Source: an uncultured Prochlorococcus sp.
GTDB taxonomy: Bacteria; Cyanobacteriota; Cyanobacteriia; PCC-6307; Cyanobiaceae
NCBI RefSeq assembly: GCF_902522795.1
Contig: NZ_CABYWZ010000006.1
Coordinates: forward strand, 17,498 to 81,497
Direction of reading: 5' to 3'
DNA: 64,000 nt
This document shows, one piece after another, positions 15,627 to 25,317 of the stretch. A program made the translations under genes and the position numbers. Position 1 is the first letter of the stretch; each line of letters begins with the position of its first letter. The notes beneath the pieces were generated by a model. That model ran no database searches, was not told the origin of the DNA, and saw nothing but the letters and a program-made list of their open reading frames with translations.

Positions 15627-17009
15627 TTAATCTAGATCAGGCATTTCTAGAGCTGGTTCACTCTTTCTGTCGATTCCTTTCTCGAAACCAGCAGCGGCAG
15701 CTCTAGCACGTCCAGCATGCCAAAGATGACCGATAAATGTAAACCATCCTAGGAAGAATTGAGCTGCAGCTAACCATTGTCTTAAGTTAACGAAGTTAAC
15801 AGCATTTGGCTCTGTAATGATTCCACCAACAGAGTTGATAGAAGCGTTAGGAGCATGAGTCATATATTCAGCTGCTCTTCTTACCTGCCAAGGCTGAATA
15901 TCATTTTGAATTTTCTCAAGGCTCAATCCATTAGGACCTCTTAAAGGCTCTAACCATGGACCTCTGAAATCCCAAAATCTCATTGTTTCACCACCAAATA
16001 TAATTTCACCAGTAGGAGATCTCATGAGATACTTACCTAGACCTGTTGGTCCCATTGTTGAACCTACGTTAGCTCCAATTCTTTGGTCTCTCACAAGGAA
16101 AGTAAAGCTTTGAGCCTGTGAAGCTTCAGCATTTGTTGGGCCATAAAATTCTGAAGGGTAAGCAGTATTGTTAAACCAAATGAATGTTGAAGCAATGAAA
16201 CTTGCTACACAAATTCCACCAAGAGCATAACTTAAAAGTCCTTCACCATTCCAGATGAATGCTCTTCTTGCCCATCCAAAGGGTTTAGTGAAGATATGGA
16301 ATATTCCTCCAATAATTGCAGTAATACCCACGTAAACGTGTCCACCAACAATATCTTCAATGGAGTTGACTCCGATTATTGAACCAGCTCCTCCCCATGG
16401 AGATCTAAATAGATAACCAAGAATAACTCTCGGATCTAAAGTTGGATTAACAAGTCTGACTTCACCACCACCAGGTGCCCATGTGTCATATGCACCGCCA
16501 ATAAAACACCAGTTAACAGACCATGCTAATGCACCTACACCCAATACAATCAAATGATATCCAAGAATATTTGTCATCTGATTTTTATCTCTCCAGTCGG
16601 TAGAGAAAAATGGAAAATCTTCTTCAAGTTTTTCTGGGCCTGCTAATGAGTGGTAAATACCACCAAAACCAAGAACAGCAGAAGCTATCAAATGAACCAC
16701 GCCTGCTTGGAAGAAAGGCATGATATCAGTAACTTCACCACCTGGGCCAATCCCGTAGCCAAACATTGCAACGTGTGGCATACAGATTAAACCTTGCTCC
16801 CACATTGGTTTATCAAAAGTGAAATGATTAACCTCAAAGAGCATCATTGCTCCCGCCCAAAAGACTATGAGTCCAGAGTGAGCAATGTGAGCTCCTAATA
16901 AACGTCCAGATAAATTGATTAATCTAGCATTACCTACATACCAGGCATAACCAGTTTCCTCAATACTTTGGTTTGGAGCTCTTAATAGATTATTAAAGGG
17001 CGTTTCCAC
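15627..17009 (-). CDS. psbC: Photosystem II CP43 chlorophyll protein
   Basis: 460 residues when started at the GTG 17007-17009 (METPFNNLL). This is the conserved psbC start: it overlaps psbD by 17 bases and is preceded by a strong ribosome binding site, GAGGAGGTT. A longer reading from ATG 17036 adds nine residues of psbD frame and is less likely. Six transmembrane helices, with the large lumenal loop between V and [17 protein letters not shown] belongs to the region that contacts the Mn cluster. CP43 binds chlorophyll (divinyl in Prochlorococcus) and delivers excitation to the PSII core. The bicistronic psbD-psbC layout is universal. Confidence 0.97.
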   Translation of the reverse strand: METPFNNLLRAPNQSIEETGYAWYVGNARLINLSGRLLGAHIAHSGLIVFWAGAMMLFEVNHFTFDKPMWEQGLICMPHVAMFGYGIGPGGEVTDIMPFFQAGVVHLIASAVLGFGGIYHSLAGPEKLEEDFPFFSTDWRDKNQMTNILGYHLIVLGVGALAWSVNWCFIGGAYDTWAPGGGEVRLVNPTLDPRVILGYLFRSPWGGAGSIIGVNSIEDIVGGHVYVGITAIIGGIFHIFTKPFGWARRAFIWNGEGLLSYALGGICVASFIASTFIWFNNTAYPSEFYGPTNAEASQAQSFTFLVRDQRIGANVGSTMGPTGLGKYLMRSPTGEIIFGGETMRFWDFRGPWLEPLRGPNGLSLEKIQNDIQPWQVRRAAEYMTHAPNASINSVGGIITEPNAVNFVNLRQWLAAAQFFLGWFTFIGHLWHAGRARAAAAGFEKGIDRKSEPALEMPDLD

Positions 17010-18069
17010 GTGGAAGAACCTCCTCAGGGAATACAAAGTTTTCGTGTGGTTGATCCACAGAAGACATCCATGCTCGCATACCTTCGTTCAAAAGTATATT
17101 TTTTGTATAGAAAGTTTCAAATTCTGGATCTTCTGCTGCACGGATTTCTTGGCTTACGAAATCATAAGCTCTTAAGTTTAGTGCTAAGCCTACAATACCA
17201 ATTGAAGATGTCCACATACCCATAACAGGTACAAATAGCATCAAGAAATGTAAGAAACGCTTGTTTGAGAAAGCAATACCGAAGATTTGACTCCAGAATC
17301 TATTCGCTGTAATCATTGAATAAGTTTCTTCTTCTTGAGTTGGGTCAAAAGCTCTAAATGTTGAACTTTGAACCTTACCATCTGTGTAAATACTTGTATC
17401 TTCATACAAAGTGTTTTGAACTGTAGCTCCATGAATAGCGCAAAGTAGAGCACCACCAAGAATTCCAGCAACACCCATCATGTGGAATGGATTTAAAGTA
17501 ATATTGTGAAAACCTTGAATGAACAGAATATAACGGAAGATTGCTGCAACACCGAATGAAGGTGCGAAGAACCAACTATGCTGTCCTAAAGGATAAATAA
17601 GGAAAATACTTGTAAATACTGCAATTACTGCTGAAAATGCTAAAGCATTGTAAGGTCTAATTCCAACAAGGCCAGCAATTTCAAACTGACGAAGCATAAA
17701 ACCAATTAGGCCAAATACTCCATGTAATGCAACGAAGTTCCAAAGACCACCAAGCTGTAGCCATCTTACGAAACTACCTTGGGCTTCAGGACCCCATAAA
17801 AATAGAAGACTGTGTCCCATGGCATCACCAGGGGTACTTACAGCTGCTGTTAAAAAGTTACAACCTTCAAGGTATGAGCTTGCAACTCCATGTGTGTACC
17901 AAGAGGTAACAAATGTTGTTCCGACGAACCAACCACCTATAGCAAGATATGCACAAGGAAGTAGAAGTAGTCCGGACCAACCAATAAATACAAAGCGGTC
18001 GCGCTTCAACCAATCATCGAGGACATCAAACCATCCTCTTTGTGGGGCGCTACCAACTGCGATCGTCAT
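16993..18069 (-). CDS. psbD: Photosystem II D2 reaction centre protein
   Basis: 358 residues, ATG at 18067-18069. Five transmembrane helices. Landmark segments include [23 protein letters not shown] split as [20 protein letters not shown] (P680/His region), [20 protein letters not shown] (non-heme iron and QA-binding histidines) and [14 protein letters not shown] lumenal region with YPLGQHSW. It is a near-invariant protein. It binds P680 pigments, QA and the redox-active TyrD. Its 3' end overlaps psbC. The 180-base upstream intergenic region to ycf4 probably carries a light-responsive promoter. Confidence 0.98.
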   Translation of the reverse strand: MTIAVGSAPQRGWFDVLDDWLKRDRFVFIGWSGLLLLPCAYLAIGGWFVGTTFVTSWYTHGVASSYLEGCNFLTAAVSTPGDAMGHSLLFLWGPEAQGSFVRWLQLGGLWNFVALHGVFGLIGFMLRQFEIAGLVGIRPYNALAFSAVIAVFTSIFLIYPLGQHSWFFAPSFGVAAIFRYILFIQGFHNITLNPFHMMGVAGILGGALLCAIHGATVQNTLYEDTSIYTDGKVQSSTFRAFDPTQEEETYSMITANRFWSQIFGIAFSNKRFLHFLMLFVPVMGMWTSSIGIVGLALNLRAYDFVSQEIRAAEDPEFETFYTKNILLNEGMRAWMSSVDQPHENFVFPEEVLPRGNAL

Positions 18070-18251
18070 GAGAAATCGTTTTTAGCTTCGGGATACGCAG
18101 TGACTGTAACAAAGATTGAGAGTAATGTGGGGAAATATTTGTATATCTGAAATGCCTTGTAAAGCTTTCCTGACTTTTTTATTAAAAATTAGGTAAGAAT
18201 ACTCCCTTAGTTTGTTAAATTATCTGAATTAGGCTCTAAAAAAAGATAAAA

Positions 18252-18809
18252 ATGAATTCAGACCTCACGTCATTCGATAAAATCGAACAAAAAATTGGTG
18301 GATCAAGAAAAATTTCAAATTATATTATTGGAGGAATGTTGACTATAGGAGGTATTGGTTTTCTTTTGGCCTCTATATCTAGCTACACAGGAAGGGATTT
18401 ATTACCTTTAGGAAATCCTTCAACTTTGTTGTTTATCCCTCAAGGAATAATAATGGGAGCATACGGAGTAATAGCTAATTTATTAAATTTTTACTTGTGG
18501 TATTTGGTTTACATAAACTTTGGTTCAGGAAGTAATTATTTTGATAAATCCTCAAAATCTGTAGAAATAAAAAGAAAGGGATTATTTAAAGATGTTGAAG
18601 TTAAATTAAATTTTGATGAAATTAAATCTGTTAAGTTGGATATAAGTGAGGGATTTAATCCTAGAAGAAGAATTGCTCTAGTATTAAAAGGTAGAAAAAA
18701 ACCTCTCCCTTTAAGCGGTGCAGGTGAACTAAAACCATTGCTTCAAGTTGAAGAAGAAGGAGCTCGTCTAGCTAAATTTTTAGACGTTAATTTGGAGGGC
18801 CTAAAATAA
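18252..18809 (+). CDS. ycf4: Photosystem I assembly protein Ycf4
   Basis: 185 residues. Two transmembrane helices near the N-terminus (GGMLTIGGIGFLLASI and LFIPQGIIMGAYGVIANLLN), followed by a cytosolic domain with EVKLNFDEIKSVKLDISEGF and LVLKGRKKPLPLSG, the conserved Ycf4 core. It acts in thylakoid membranes as a scaffold for PSI assembly. Next to psbD-psbC on the opposite strand; downstream of it the TAA at 18807-18809 overlaps an unusual possible ATA start of the next gene. Confidence 0.95.
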   Translation: MNSDLTSFDKIEQKIGGSRKISNYIIGGMLTIGGIGFLLASISSYTGRDLLPLGNPSTLLFIPQGIIMGAYGVIANLLNFYLWYLVYINFGSGSNYFDKSSKSVEIKRKGLFKDVEVKLNFDEIKSVKLDISEGFNPRRRIALVLKGRKKPLPLSGAGELKPLLQVEEEGARLAKFLDVNLEGLK

Positions 18810-18850
18810 AAAAAAAATATTATTTAAAAACATTATCTTTTATACAGGTT

Positions 18851-19462
18851 TTGTTTTTGGTTCAAGCTTGTAGTTATAAAAGTAAGATTGATCCAAATTA
18901 TTACTGCCAAAAACTTAAATTTAGTTGTATTAAGAGTAATAAAGTAGTCAATTTTAAAACTTCAAAAGGTGATTTTGTGGTAAAATTATTTGGTAAAGAT
19001 AACCCAGTAACAGTATCAAATTTTCTGGAAAACATAGAAAATAATATTTATGTAAATCAAAAATTTTATAAAATAATAAACTATCCCCAAATAAGATTTA
19101 TACATGGCGGCGTTAATCCAGAAAATAAATCTTATAAAGAACGAATACAAAACCTGAATAAGACAAGTCCAACAATACCTTTAGAAATAAAATTCATAGA
19201 AGAAGTAAAACCGAGATATAACTATCAAATAAAAAATCCTAGTGAAACAGTAAATTTAGTTAATACTTTTGAGAGTGGATCAATCGCTATGGTTAAAAGC
19301 GGTAAGGATAAGTCTTCATCTACTGAATTTTTTTTTGTAACGACTAAGATCCCAGAACTTGATGGAAGATATTCGATTTTTGGAAAGATTATTAAAGGGT
19401 TAGACGTACTCGAAAAAATCAATAAAGAAGACTACATTAAGGAAGTCCAGATTTCTAATTAA
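18851..19462 (+). CDS. Cyclophilin-type peptidyl-prolyl isomerase lipoprotein
   Basis: 203 residues from TTG 18851. The cyclophilin core shows [14 protein letters not shown], a FIHGGVNPE segment in place of the usual FHRVIPGFMIQGGD-type one, and [25 protein letters not shown], the FFI-x(8)-LDGK-x-x-xFG strand. It catalyses cis-trans isomerisation of proline peptide bonds. In the same frame upstream lies a complete lipoprotein signal peptide: Lys-rich start, hydrophobic stretch [16 protein letters not shown] with lipobox LVQAC, but it begins with ATA (18806-18808) sharing bases with the ycf4 stop. The true start is therefore probably 18806, with Cys22 acylated and exposed to the periplasm or lumen. 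Confidence 0.85.
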   Translation: MFLVQACSYKSKIDPNYYCQKLKFSCIKSNKVVNFKTSKGDFVVKLFGKDNPVTVSNFLENIENNIYVNQKFYKIINYPQIRFIHGGVNPENKSYKERIQNLNKTSPTIPLEIKFIEEVKPRYNYQIKNPSETVNLVNTFESGSIAMVKSGKDKSSSTEFFFVTTKIPELDGRYSIFGKIIKGLDVLEKINKEDYIKEVQISN

Positions 19463-19983
19463 ATTTCTAGAGAATATTTATTTATTTTTAACATTTCTGT
19501 ATTAACTCCTGAAGAGCGTTTAAGAGCTACCTTACCAGTCCTCGCTATTTCAAGTATGCCGTATGGCTCGAGTAATTTCTCTAGAGCAACTAACTTCCCA
19601 GGATCTCCAACCACCTCGAGAGTTAAGGCCATATCTGATACGTCAACAACTTTTGCACGGAAGATCTGCACTATATCAAGGATATTACTCCTAGTATCTT
19701 CTTTCGATGAAACTTTTAGTAACATCAATTCCCTTTCAACAGCTGCGAGATTAGTAAAATCTACGACTCCCAGAACATTAAATAACTTATTAAGTTGCTT
19801 AGTCATTTGTTGAAGAGTTTCATCATCACCTTCTACTACCATTGTTAACCTTGAAATCCCTTTAGATTCTGCAGGTCCTACTGCAAGGCTATCTATGTTG
19901 AATCCCCTTCTGGCGAAGAGACCTGAGATTCTACTCAAGGCTCCCGATTCATCTTCTACAAGAACTGATAATGTATGTTTCAT
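19459..19983 (-). CDS. ilvH: Acetolactate synthase small (regulatory) subunit
   Basis: 174 residues. Begins with [20 protein letters not shown], the ACT domain opening, followed by the [15 protein letters not shown] segment that binds valine, and RELMLLKV in the middle. It regulates the first step of branched-chain amino acid synthesis by conferring valine feedback inhibition on IlvB. Convergent overlap of 4 bases with the cyclophilin gene; 3 bases separate it from the upstream alpha/beta hydrolase gene, so the two may be cotranscribed. Confidence 0.96.
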   Translation of the reverse strand: MKHTLSVLVEDESGALSRISGLFARRGFNIDSLAVGPAESKGISRLTMVVEGDDETLQQMTKQLNKLFNVLGVVDFTNLAAVERELMLLKVSSKEDTRSNILDIVQIFRAKVVDVSDMALTLEVVGDPGKLVALEKLLEPYGILEIARTGKVALKRSSGVNTEMLKINKYSLEI

Positions 19984-19986
19984 ATT

Positions 19987-20928
19987 TTAAAAGGTTTTTA
20001 AATCTCTAATCCATTCATAAGAAATTCTATTGAATACTGAAGGGTCTTCATCATGGATACAATGCCCTGAATTGGATACTATTTTTAATTTTACCCATCT
20101 ATGGAAATTTGCAATCTTTTTACCAACAAACAAAGGTATGAAATTATCTTTTTCGCCCCAAATTAATAAAAAAGGAACTTTTTTTGAGGCGCTAAGTTTT
20201 CTCAAAAGGTAAGAAGCTTTAAATTTTTCATCTCTAGAAGACATTCCAATACACATTGCTCTTAATGATCTAGCTGAACTTCTCCTTAAAACTGGTTTTG
20301 TTACCAAATCTATTAGTTCTCGATCAATATTATCTTTTTTAAAATAGGCAGAATTTAGTCCAAGTTTAATAACCCCTAATTTAGTTATTAAAAATAAAAT
20401 AATCTCCAAAGGGAAAAACAAAAAAAATATTGTTATGAATCTATCTTGAAATTTCTTAAAAAATGATTTTTTTGTTATGGACTTTTTATTTTCTTGAATT
20501 TGATCTGGCAAAGGCGATGCAATAACTGTTGCAATCTGATCCTCTAATGAAACAGCACATGTTAAAGCAACTAGTGATCCAAGGGAATTGCCAATAAGAA
20601 TTACTTTCTCAGAATTCTTTGGTTTTATTACCTGTGCAATAAAGTCTTTCACTTGATCACACCAAATCTCATTATTTAATTTTCCAATTTGTCTAATCCC
20701 GGGTTGATCTGAATCCCCAAATCCTATTAAATCCAAAGAATAAGAGGCAAAATTCTTTTTCGCAAAATACTCTAAATTGTTTCTCCAATGTTTTCGACTT
20801 GCTCCAAATCCATGGAGAAAGATAATTGGAACCTCATTTTCTTCGCCTGTAACACTCCAACAAATTTTAAAACCATTCCAATTCCAGTAGTTAGGAATGT
20901 TTATATTTTTTTTAAAATTATTATTCAT
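19987..20928 (-). CDS. Alpha/beta hydrolase
   Basis: 313 residues, ATG at 20928. Oxyanion loop HGFGASRKHW (39-48), nucleophile elbow GNSLGSL with Ser115, acid in LLIWGEKDNFIPL, and catalytic His in NSGHCIHDEDP close the triad. Residues around 160-190 carry an inserted hydrophobic helix. These features match the cyanobacterial and plastid hydrolases of the MenH/Ephx-like group, sometimes annotated as pheophytinase-like; the substrate is not defined by sequence. Located upstream of ilvH on the same strand, 3 bases apart. Confidence 0.85.
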   Translation of the reverse strand: MNNNFKKNINIPNYWNWNGFKICWSVTGEENEVPIIFLHGFGASRKHWRNNLEYFAKKNFASYSLDLIGFGDSDQPGIRQIGKLNNEIWCDQVKDFIAQVIKPKNSEKVILIGNSLGSLVALTCAVSLEDQIATVIASPLPDQIQENKKSITKKSFFKKFQDRFITIFFLFFPLEIILFLITKLGVIKLGLNSAYFKKDNIDRELIDLVTKPVLRRSSARSLRAMCIGMSSRDEKFKASYLLRKLSASKKVPFLLIWGEKDNFIPLFVGKKIANFHRWVKLKIVSNSGHCIHDEDPSVFNRISYEWIRDLKTF

Positions 20929-21022
20929 ATATTCAAAAAATTTTCAAGATATTTGAATTATCTACATTTTTAACAAATAAATGTATTTTGAATGTAAATT
21001 ATAGTAATCACTTAATTTTACT

Positions 21023-21121
21023 ATGGCTAAAGAAATTTTTAGTATTGCAGCAGTTTTTTGGATACTGATACCAATAGGATTAGTTGGTGGTGCTTTGTTA
21101 TTAAAGTTTCAGGGAGACTGA
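21023..21121 (+). CDS. petM: Cytochrome b6-f complex subunit PetM (32 aa)
   Basis: ATG at 21023, TGA at 21119-21121. The sequence [20 protein letters not shown] then a short [11 protein letters not shown] tail is the PetM single-helix subunit, one of the small subunits of the b6f complex that stabilise the thylakoid electron-transfer complex. It sits 57 bases upstream of ycf39 on the same strand, an arrangement seen across Prochlorococcus. Too short for standard ORF calls. Confidence 0.95.
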
Positions 21122-21178
21122 TTCTCACGGATACATCACAATTTGAGTTATGGTCTTAAAGTTAAGTAAATCTTAAGT

Positions 21179-22141
21179 ATGAAGATTCTTTTAGTAGGAG
21201 CAACAGGGACACTTGGTAGACAAATAGCAAAGCAAGCTATAGAAGAGGGACATGAAGTAAGATGCTTTGTAAGAAATCCAAGAAAAGCTTCCTTTCTACA
21301 AGAATGGGGTTGTGAGCTAACAAAAGGTAATTTATTAAATTCTTCTGATATCGAATATGCATTGCAAGATATTGAAGTAGTTATTGATGCAGCGACTAGT
21401 AGGCCAGATGATCCTAAAAGTATTTATGAAATTGATTGGGATGGAAAACTTAACTTATTCAATGCTTGCGAATCTTTAAACGTAAAAAGGGTAATATTCC
21501 TTTCTATCCTCCTAACAGAAAAGTTTAGAAATGTTCCTTTAATGGACATTAAATTTTGCACTGAAAAACTTCTTGAAAAATCTGACTTAGACTACACAAT
21601 TTTCAAATGTGCAGCTTTTATGCAAGGAGTTATTGGTCAATTCGCAATCCCAATATTGGATAGTCAAGCAGTGTGGATGAGTGGAACTCCAACTAAAATT
21701 GCTTATATGAATACGCAAGATATGGCGAAAGTTGTTGTAGCAGCAGTAAATAATCCAAAAACTCACAGAACATCATTGCCATTAGTAGGTCCCAAAGCAT
21801 GGGATTCAAATGAAGTTATATCTTTATGTGAAAAATTTAGTGAAAAAAAGGCAAAAATTTTTAGAGTTTCCCCTTTCCTTATTAGTGTCACTCAAAAAGT
21901 AGTTTCCTTTTTCCAAGATTCTCTTAATGTTGCTGAGCGATTGGCTTTTGCTGAAGTAACTAGTAGTGGTGAATCATTAGATGCTGACATGAGCAAAACT
22001 TACGAAATATTGGAAGTTAAAAAAGAAGATATGACCTCACTAGAGAGTTATATAAAGGAGTATTATCAACAAATACTTAAAAGATTAAGGGAGATGGAAG
22101 CAGATCTTAATATTGAAGAAAAAAAGAGATTACCTTTTTAA
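21179..22141 (+). CDS. ycf39: PSII assembly/chlorophyll-recycling factor Ycf39 (NmrA-like SDR)
   Basis: 320 residues. The NADP-binding Rossmann motif is GATGTLGRQIA (residues 7-17), with the downstream FVRNPRKASFLQEWG substrate-side region and AAFMQGVIGQFAIP. This atypical SDR (NmrA-like) family, Ycf39, works with HliD in PSII core assembly and chlorophyll delivery to D1. Length fits. The C-terminal region is Glu/Lys-rich. It follows petM on the same strand. Confidence 0.92.
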   Translation: MKILLVGATGTLGRQIAKQAIEEGHEVRCFVRNPRKASFLQEWGCELTKGNLLNSSDIEYALQDIEVVIDAATSRPDDPKSIYEIDWDGKLNLFNACESLNVKRVIFLSILLTEKFRNVPLMDIKFCTEKLLEKSDLDYTIFKCAAFMQGVIGQFAIPILDSQAVWMSGTPTKIAYMNTQDMAKVVVAAVNNPKTHRTSLPLVGPKAWDSNEVISLCEKFSEKKAKIFRVSPFLISVTQKVVSFFQDSLNVAERLAFAEVTSSGESLDADMSKTYEILEVKKEDMTSLESYIKEYYQQILKRLREMEADLNIEEKKRLPF

Positions 22142-22163
22142 TATTGCAATTTTAGAATCAGAT

Positions 22164-22177
22164 AGTATATTTGTACT
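22164..22177. promoter_or_regulatory. Near-consensus LexA (SOS) box upstream of a small gene
   Basis: AGTATATTTGTACT differs from the cyanobacterial SOS box RGTAC-N3-DGTWCB at one position of the first half-site (GTAT for GTAC). It is 19 bases upstream of the ATG at 22197 and overlaps AT-rich promoter-like sequence. A stronger version of the same motif is at 61966-61979. Confidence 0.4.
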
Positions 22178-22196
22178 ATATAAATATTATTGACCT

Positions 22197-22409
22197 ATGT
22201 CTGTTTCTAAGTCTAAAAACCTTGAACGAAAACTAGATAATTTTGCAACAGAAGCAAAAAATGAATTGAATAATGTTTGCGGATCTTCATTATGGGAAAG
22301 CCTTGGGTTTGTTTTTTTTGATCAGTTAGAAGATTCTGAAAAAATTGCGAAAGCAAATTTTTACTATGGACAACTTCAAATAATTAATGAAATTAAATTT
22401 TCAATTTGA
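22197..22409 (+). CDS. Small conserved hypothetical (70 aa)
   Basis: ATG at 22197. The sequence has an amphipathic N-terminal half (NLERKLDNFATEAKNELNNV), then CGSSLWESLGFVFFDQLEDS and FYYGQLQIINEI. There is no signal peptide or membrane helix, and no family was recognised. A LexA-like box lies in its promoter region, so it might respond to DNA damage; that is inference from a one-mismatch site. It precedes infA by 92 bases on the same strand. Confidence 0.6.
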   Translation: MSVSKSKNLERKLDNFATEAKNELNNVCGSSLWESLGFVFFDQLEDSEKIAKANFYYGQLQIINEIKFSI

Positions 22410-22501
22410 ATTGAATTGCATATTTTTACGTATGTAATTTTTTTTAAATCAATTTTGGCCAATCTTTTTCTGATAATATGTACTTAGTAAAAGATTAATT
22501 A

Positions 22502-22768
22502 ATGATTGAAACTTCAGGTGTAATAGAAAAAGAGCAGGGGAATGGATTTTATTTGGTTACCTTAGAACAACCTGAAGGACATCAATGTTTATGTAGAGCT
22601 GCAGGTAAATTGACTAAATTTAGAATTAAATTATTAGCTGGAGACAAAGTGTTAGTTGAGATAAGTCCTTATGATCTTTCTAGAGGGAGAATAACTTATA
22701 GAGAGAGGAATGCAGGCAATGCTAAACCTACTACTAATAAAAATAATCCCAAGAGAAATAATAAATAA
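22502..22768 (+). CDS. infA: Translation initiation factor IF-1
   Basis: 88 residues. The S1/OB-fold core contains EKEQGNGFYLVTLEQPEGHQ and LCRAAGKLTKFRIKLLAGDKVLVEISPYDLSRGRI split here as GDKVLVEISPYDLSRGRITYR, the standard IF-1 C-terminal half. The final 20 residues are Asn/Lys-rich, a low-complexity tail longer than that of E. coli IF-1 (72 residues). IF-1 binds the ribosomal A site during initiation. Convergent with trxB. Confidence 0.93.
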   Translation: MIETSGVIEKEQGNGFYLVTLEQPEGHQCLCRAAGKLTKFRIKLLAGDKVLVEISPYDLSRGRITYRERNAGNAKPTTNKNNPKRNNK

Positions 22769-22776
22769 AAGTTACT

Positions 22777-24153
22777 TTAGATAATATTTTTTATCGCTTC
22801 TTTAAACTCACTTCTTTGTTTAACACCTTGCCATTGTTTTTTTAATAATTTTTCTTTAAAAAGTTGAACTGTTGGTGTGCCATTAATACCAGCTTGTTTT
22901 GCAATATCTTGATCTTTATCAATATCTATTTCAACGCCAAGAACTGCACCATCAAGTTCTTTAATTACCCTTTTTAACTGAGGTTTTAAAACATGACATG
23001 GGCCGCAACTTGGAGAACTAAAAATTACTAAGATAGGTTTTTTGCTCTCGTGATAAAGTTTCCTTAATGCATAACTGCCTTTTTGCCATTCAGAATTTGA
23101 ATCGAAAGTATCTTCATTAACTTCTTCTTCATTAAAATCTGATGAATTAAGTTTTTTTTCTGGTTCTGGTGTTTCTCTGACTATAGTTTTTGCTAAGTTT
23201 TTCTCGGCTAGCCACCTTTCGGTAGCTAATGCTGCCATGCACCCAGTTCCTGCAGCGGTAACTCCTTGTCTCCACTCAGAATCGACAACGTCACCTGCTG
23301 CGAAGATTCCTTCAATAGATGTTTCTGGCCTTCCTGATTTGCAAGCAATATATCCTTTATTATCTAAATCAATTTTGTTGCCTAAGAACTTCGTATTTGG
23401 TGTGTGCCCTATCGCGTAAAAAAGACCTTTTATATTGATTTCCTCTTTACCTTCTAGAGAGTGAATAGTTTCTATTTTCTCAAGCCATTCAGAGCCATCC
23501 GCTTTATTAACTTTTGTGTTCCAATGAATTTCTATCTTTGGATTAGCTTTTACTCTATCTACCATTGCTGCGCTAGCCCTTAATTTTTCTGATCTAACAA
23601 TCAAATGCACTTTGCTTCCATACTTTGTGAGATATGCTGCTTCTTCACATGCAGAGTCGCCCCCTCCAATAACAGCTAATTCTTCACCTCTAAATTGTGG
23701 GGTCGCTCCATCACATATTGCACAAGCACTTATTCCTTTACTCCAGAATTTATCTTCATTTATCACGCCTAATCTATTTGCACTTGCTCCAGTTGCAATA
23801 ATAATTGAGTTAGATTTTATAGTTCCTTCTAAAGTTTTTAATTCAAAGGGATGTGAATCAGTATTTATTGAGACAACATCACTTTCGTATAAATTAGTGC
23901 CCCATCTTTCTGCTTGAGCTTTCATTAGATCCATTAATTCAGGACCAAGTACACCATCTGGAAAACCTGGATAATTTTCAACAAATGTTGTGGTCATTAA
24001 TTGCCCACCAGGGATTCCACCAGAATTAAATCCTGTAACGAGCAATGGTTGAAGATTTGCTCTTGCGGCATAAATTGCAGCTGTATATCCTGCAGGACCT
24101 GAACCAATAATTACAACATTTTCTACATTTGAAGTGTTCTCTTTATTCTCCAT
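22777..24153 (-). CDS. NADPH-thioredoxin reductase fused to thioredoxin (NTRC)
   Basis: 458 residues. FAD-binding GSGPAGYTAA (17-26), the redox pair Cys144-Cys147 (ACAICDG), NADPH-binding GGGDSACEEA, and the C-terminal thioredoxin domain with Cys383-Cys386 (SSPSCGPCHV). The fusion of reductase and thioredoxin in one chain is NTRC, found in chloroplasts and many cyanobacteria; it reduces 2-Cys peroxiredoxins and other targets using NADPH. Prochlorococcus lacks the ferredoxin-dependent route only in part, so this is an important dark/NADPH-driven redox input. Convergent to infA with 8 bases between. Confidence 0.95.
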   Translation of the reverse strand: MENKENTSNVENVVIIGSGPAGYTAAIYAARANLQPLLVTGFNSGGIPGGQLMTTTFVENYPGFPDGVLGPELMDLMKAQAERWGTNLYESDVVSINTDSHPFELKTLEGTIKSNSIIIATGASANRLGVINEDKFWSKGISACAICDGATPQFRGEELAVIGGGDSACEEAAYLTKYGSKVHLIVRSEKLRASAAMVDRVKANPKIEIHWNTKVNKADGSEWLEKIETIHSLEGKEEINIKGLFYAIGHTPNTKFLGNKIDLDNKGYIACKSGRPETSIEGIFAAGDVVDSEWRQGVTAAGTGCMAALATERWLAEKNLAKTIVRETPEPEKKLNSSDFNEEEVNEDTFDSNSEWQKGSYALRKLYHESKKPILVIFSSPSCGPCHVLKPQLKRVIKELDGAVLGVEIDIDKDQDIAKQAGINGTPTVQLFKEKLLKKQWQGVKQRSEFKEAIKNII

Positions 24154-24232
24154 TTATTTGCTAATTTCAATATTAATAATAATAAACTAACCCAAATAAT
24201 GTAGGGCGGATTTCACTCGATAGATTTATTAC

Positions 24233-24457
24233 TCAATCGTTGACTTTCTGATCTAATAACTTTTTTAATTCCTTTGGGAAGTTTAAAACAGAATCTTTTA
24301 AATTTTCGTTCTTTTCTCCGATATGTAATATCCACTCTCTAAATTCTTCAGCGATTGCATAACTGTCTTCATACCTTTCTAAAGTGTCCATTGCAGAAAT
24401 TCTATTGGTTGCCCAACAGGTCGCTATGTCGATCCTTTTTCTAATGAAATTGTCCAT
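24233..24457 (-). CDS. Small conserved hypothetical (74 aa)
   Basis: ATG at 24457. Mostly helical and charged: RKRIDIATCWATNRISAMDT, then ERYEDSYAIAEEFREWILHI and a Lys/Asp-rich tail. No signal or membrane segment. The composition and a clean start argue for a real gene, but no family was recognised. Located upstream of trxB on the same strand (about 80 bases apart). Confidence 0.55.
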   Translation of the reverse strand: MDNFIRKRIDIATCWATNRISAMDTLERYEDSYAIAEEFREWILHIGEKNENLKDSVLNFPKELKKLLDQKVND

Positions 24458-24611
24458 TGAAACTTAAAAGTTGTATATAGATAAACACACCAGAGAACAT
24501 ATGTATTGTCTAATAAGTTACAACTTTGTACTTCCAAACAATAATTTAATCTTTAATTTATATTTGAGCCGATTTTCGAAGGAATTATAAAAAAAATATA
24601 AAGAAATAGAG

Positions 24612-25190
24612 TTAAACCGCTTCGCTGTGATTGGCAAGTAATCTTTCAACTTCCTCAAAACCCTCATTAGCTGAATTTATTGCAAGTTCCTCACTAACTT
24701 TTTCTTCTGAAATTAATTTTGCGGATATTTTCTTTAAAAGAGATTCTTTCTTTTCTCTTAGTGAAATGACAATTTCCTCTTCAATGATAGATTTTATTGC
24801 TTTAGAAATTATTTTTTTGTCATTTGCCTCCTCAAATGTGCCCTGGACTAATTCCTGAATAAATAATCGATGCACCTCACTACTTCTAAGAAAGCTTTCA
24901 GTGGCATTAATAATTCCTTCAACAAGAGCCTCATCAGGTTCAGAATCATTTTCTGCGAGCTTAAATTCCCAATCTAAATGTCTTCTTTGCCAACCTGCTG
25001 AGTGGAGACTAGGCATGACTGTCTGTGAATAAGTATCAACCGACATTTCATAAATTCTCTCTGCTAATTTTTCGCACCAGTCCTTACCATGCTTTTCTAG
25101 ATTTTTCTGCATAGCTTGCCTTGGAACAGCATGACCACCATGATGACTGTGACATACCCCATCTGGACATTCGATTGCTTTTATACTCAT
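24612..25190 (-). CDS. Conserved picocyanobacterial hypothetical with His/Cys-rich N-terminus
   Basis: 192 residues from ATG 25190. The first 20 residues hold a compact cluster, ECPDGVCHSHHGGHAVPRQA, with two Cys and four His, suggesting a metal site. The rest is acidic and helical (two long coiled-like regions ending in LLANHSEAV). No transmembrane helix. Conserved uncharacterised proteins of this kind occur in Prochlorococcus and marine Synechococcus. Its promoter region lies between it and the divergent pntA1. Confidence 0.65.
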   Translation of the reverse strand: MSIKAIECPDGVCHSHHGGHAVPRQAMQKNLEKHGKDWCEKLAERIYEMSVDTYSQTVMPSLHSAGWQRRHLDWEFKLAENDSEPDEALVEGIINATESFLRSSEVHRLFIQELVQGTFEEANDKKIISKAIKSIIEEEIVISLREKKESLLKKISAKLISEEKVSEELAINSANEGFEEVERLLANHSEAV

Positions 25191-25317
25191 TTGAATATTT
25201 AGTACCTATATATTCTAGATAGCTATTTTTTATAGAAAAGAAAATATATTTTTAACAAAAATCCAAGACTTTTGACTTTCTTCAATTTATATTTAGTATG
25301 TTAAAAAAATAAATAAA

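Noticed and set aside
17010..18085. Plus-strand frames opposite psbD
   Set aside because: They are shadows of the strongly conserved psbD coding sequence; codon pattern belongs to the minus strand.
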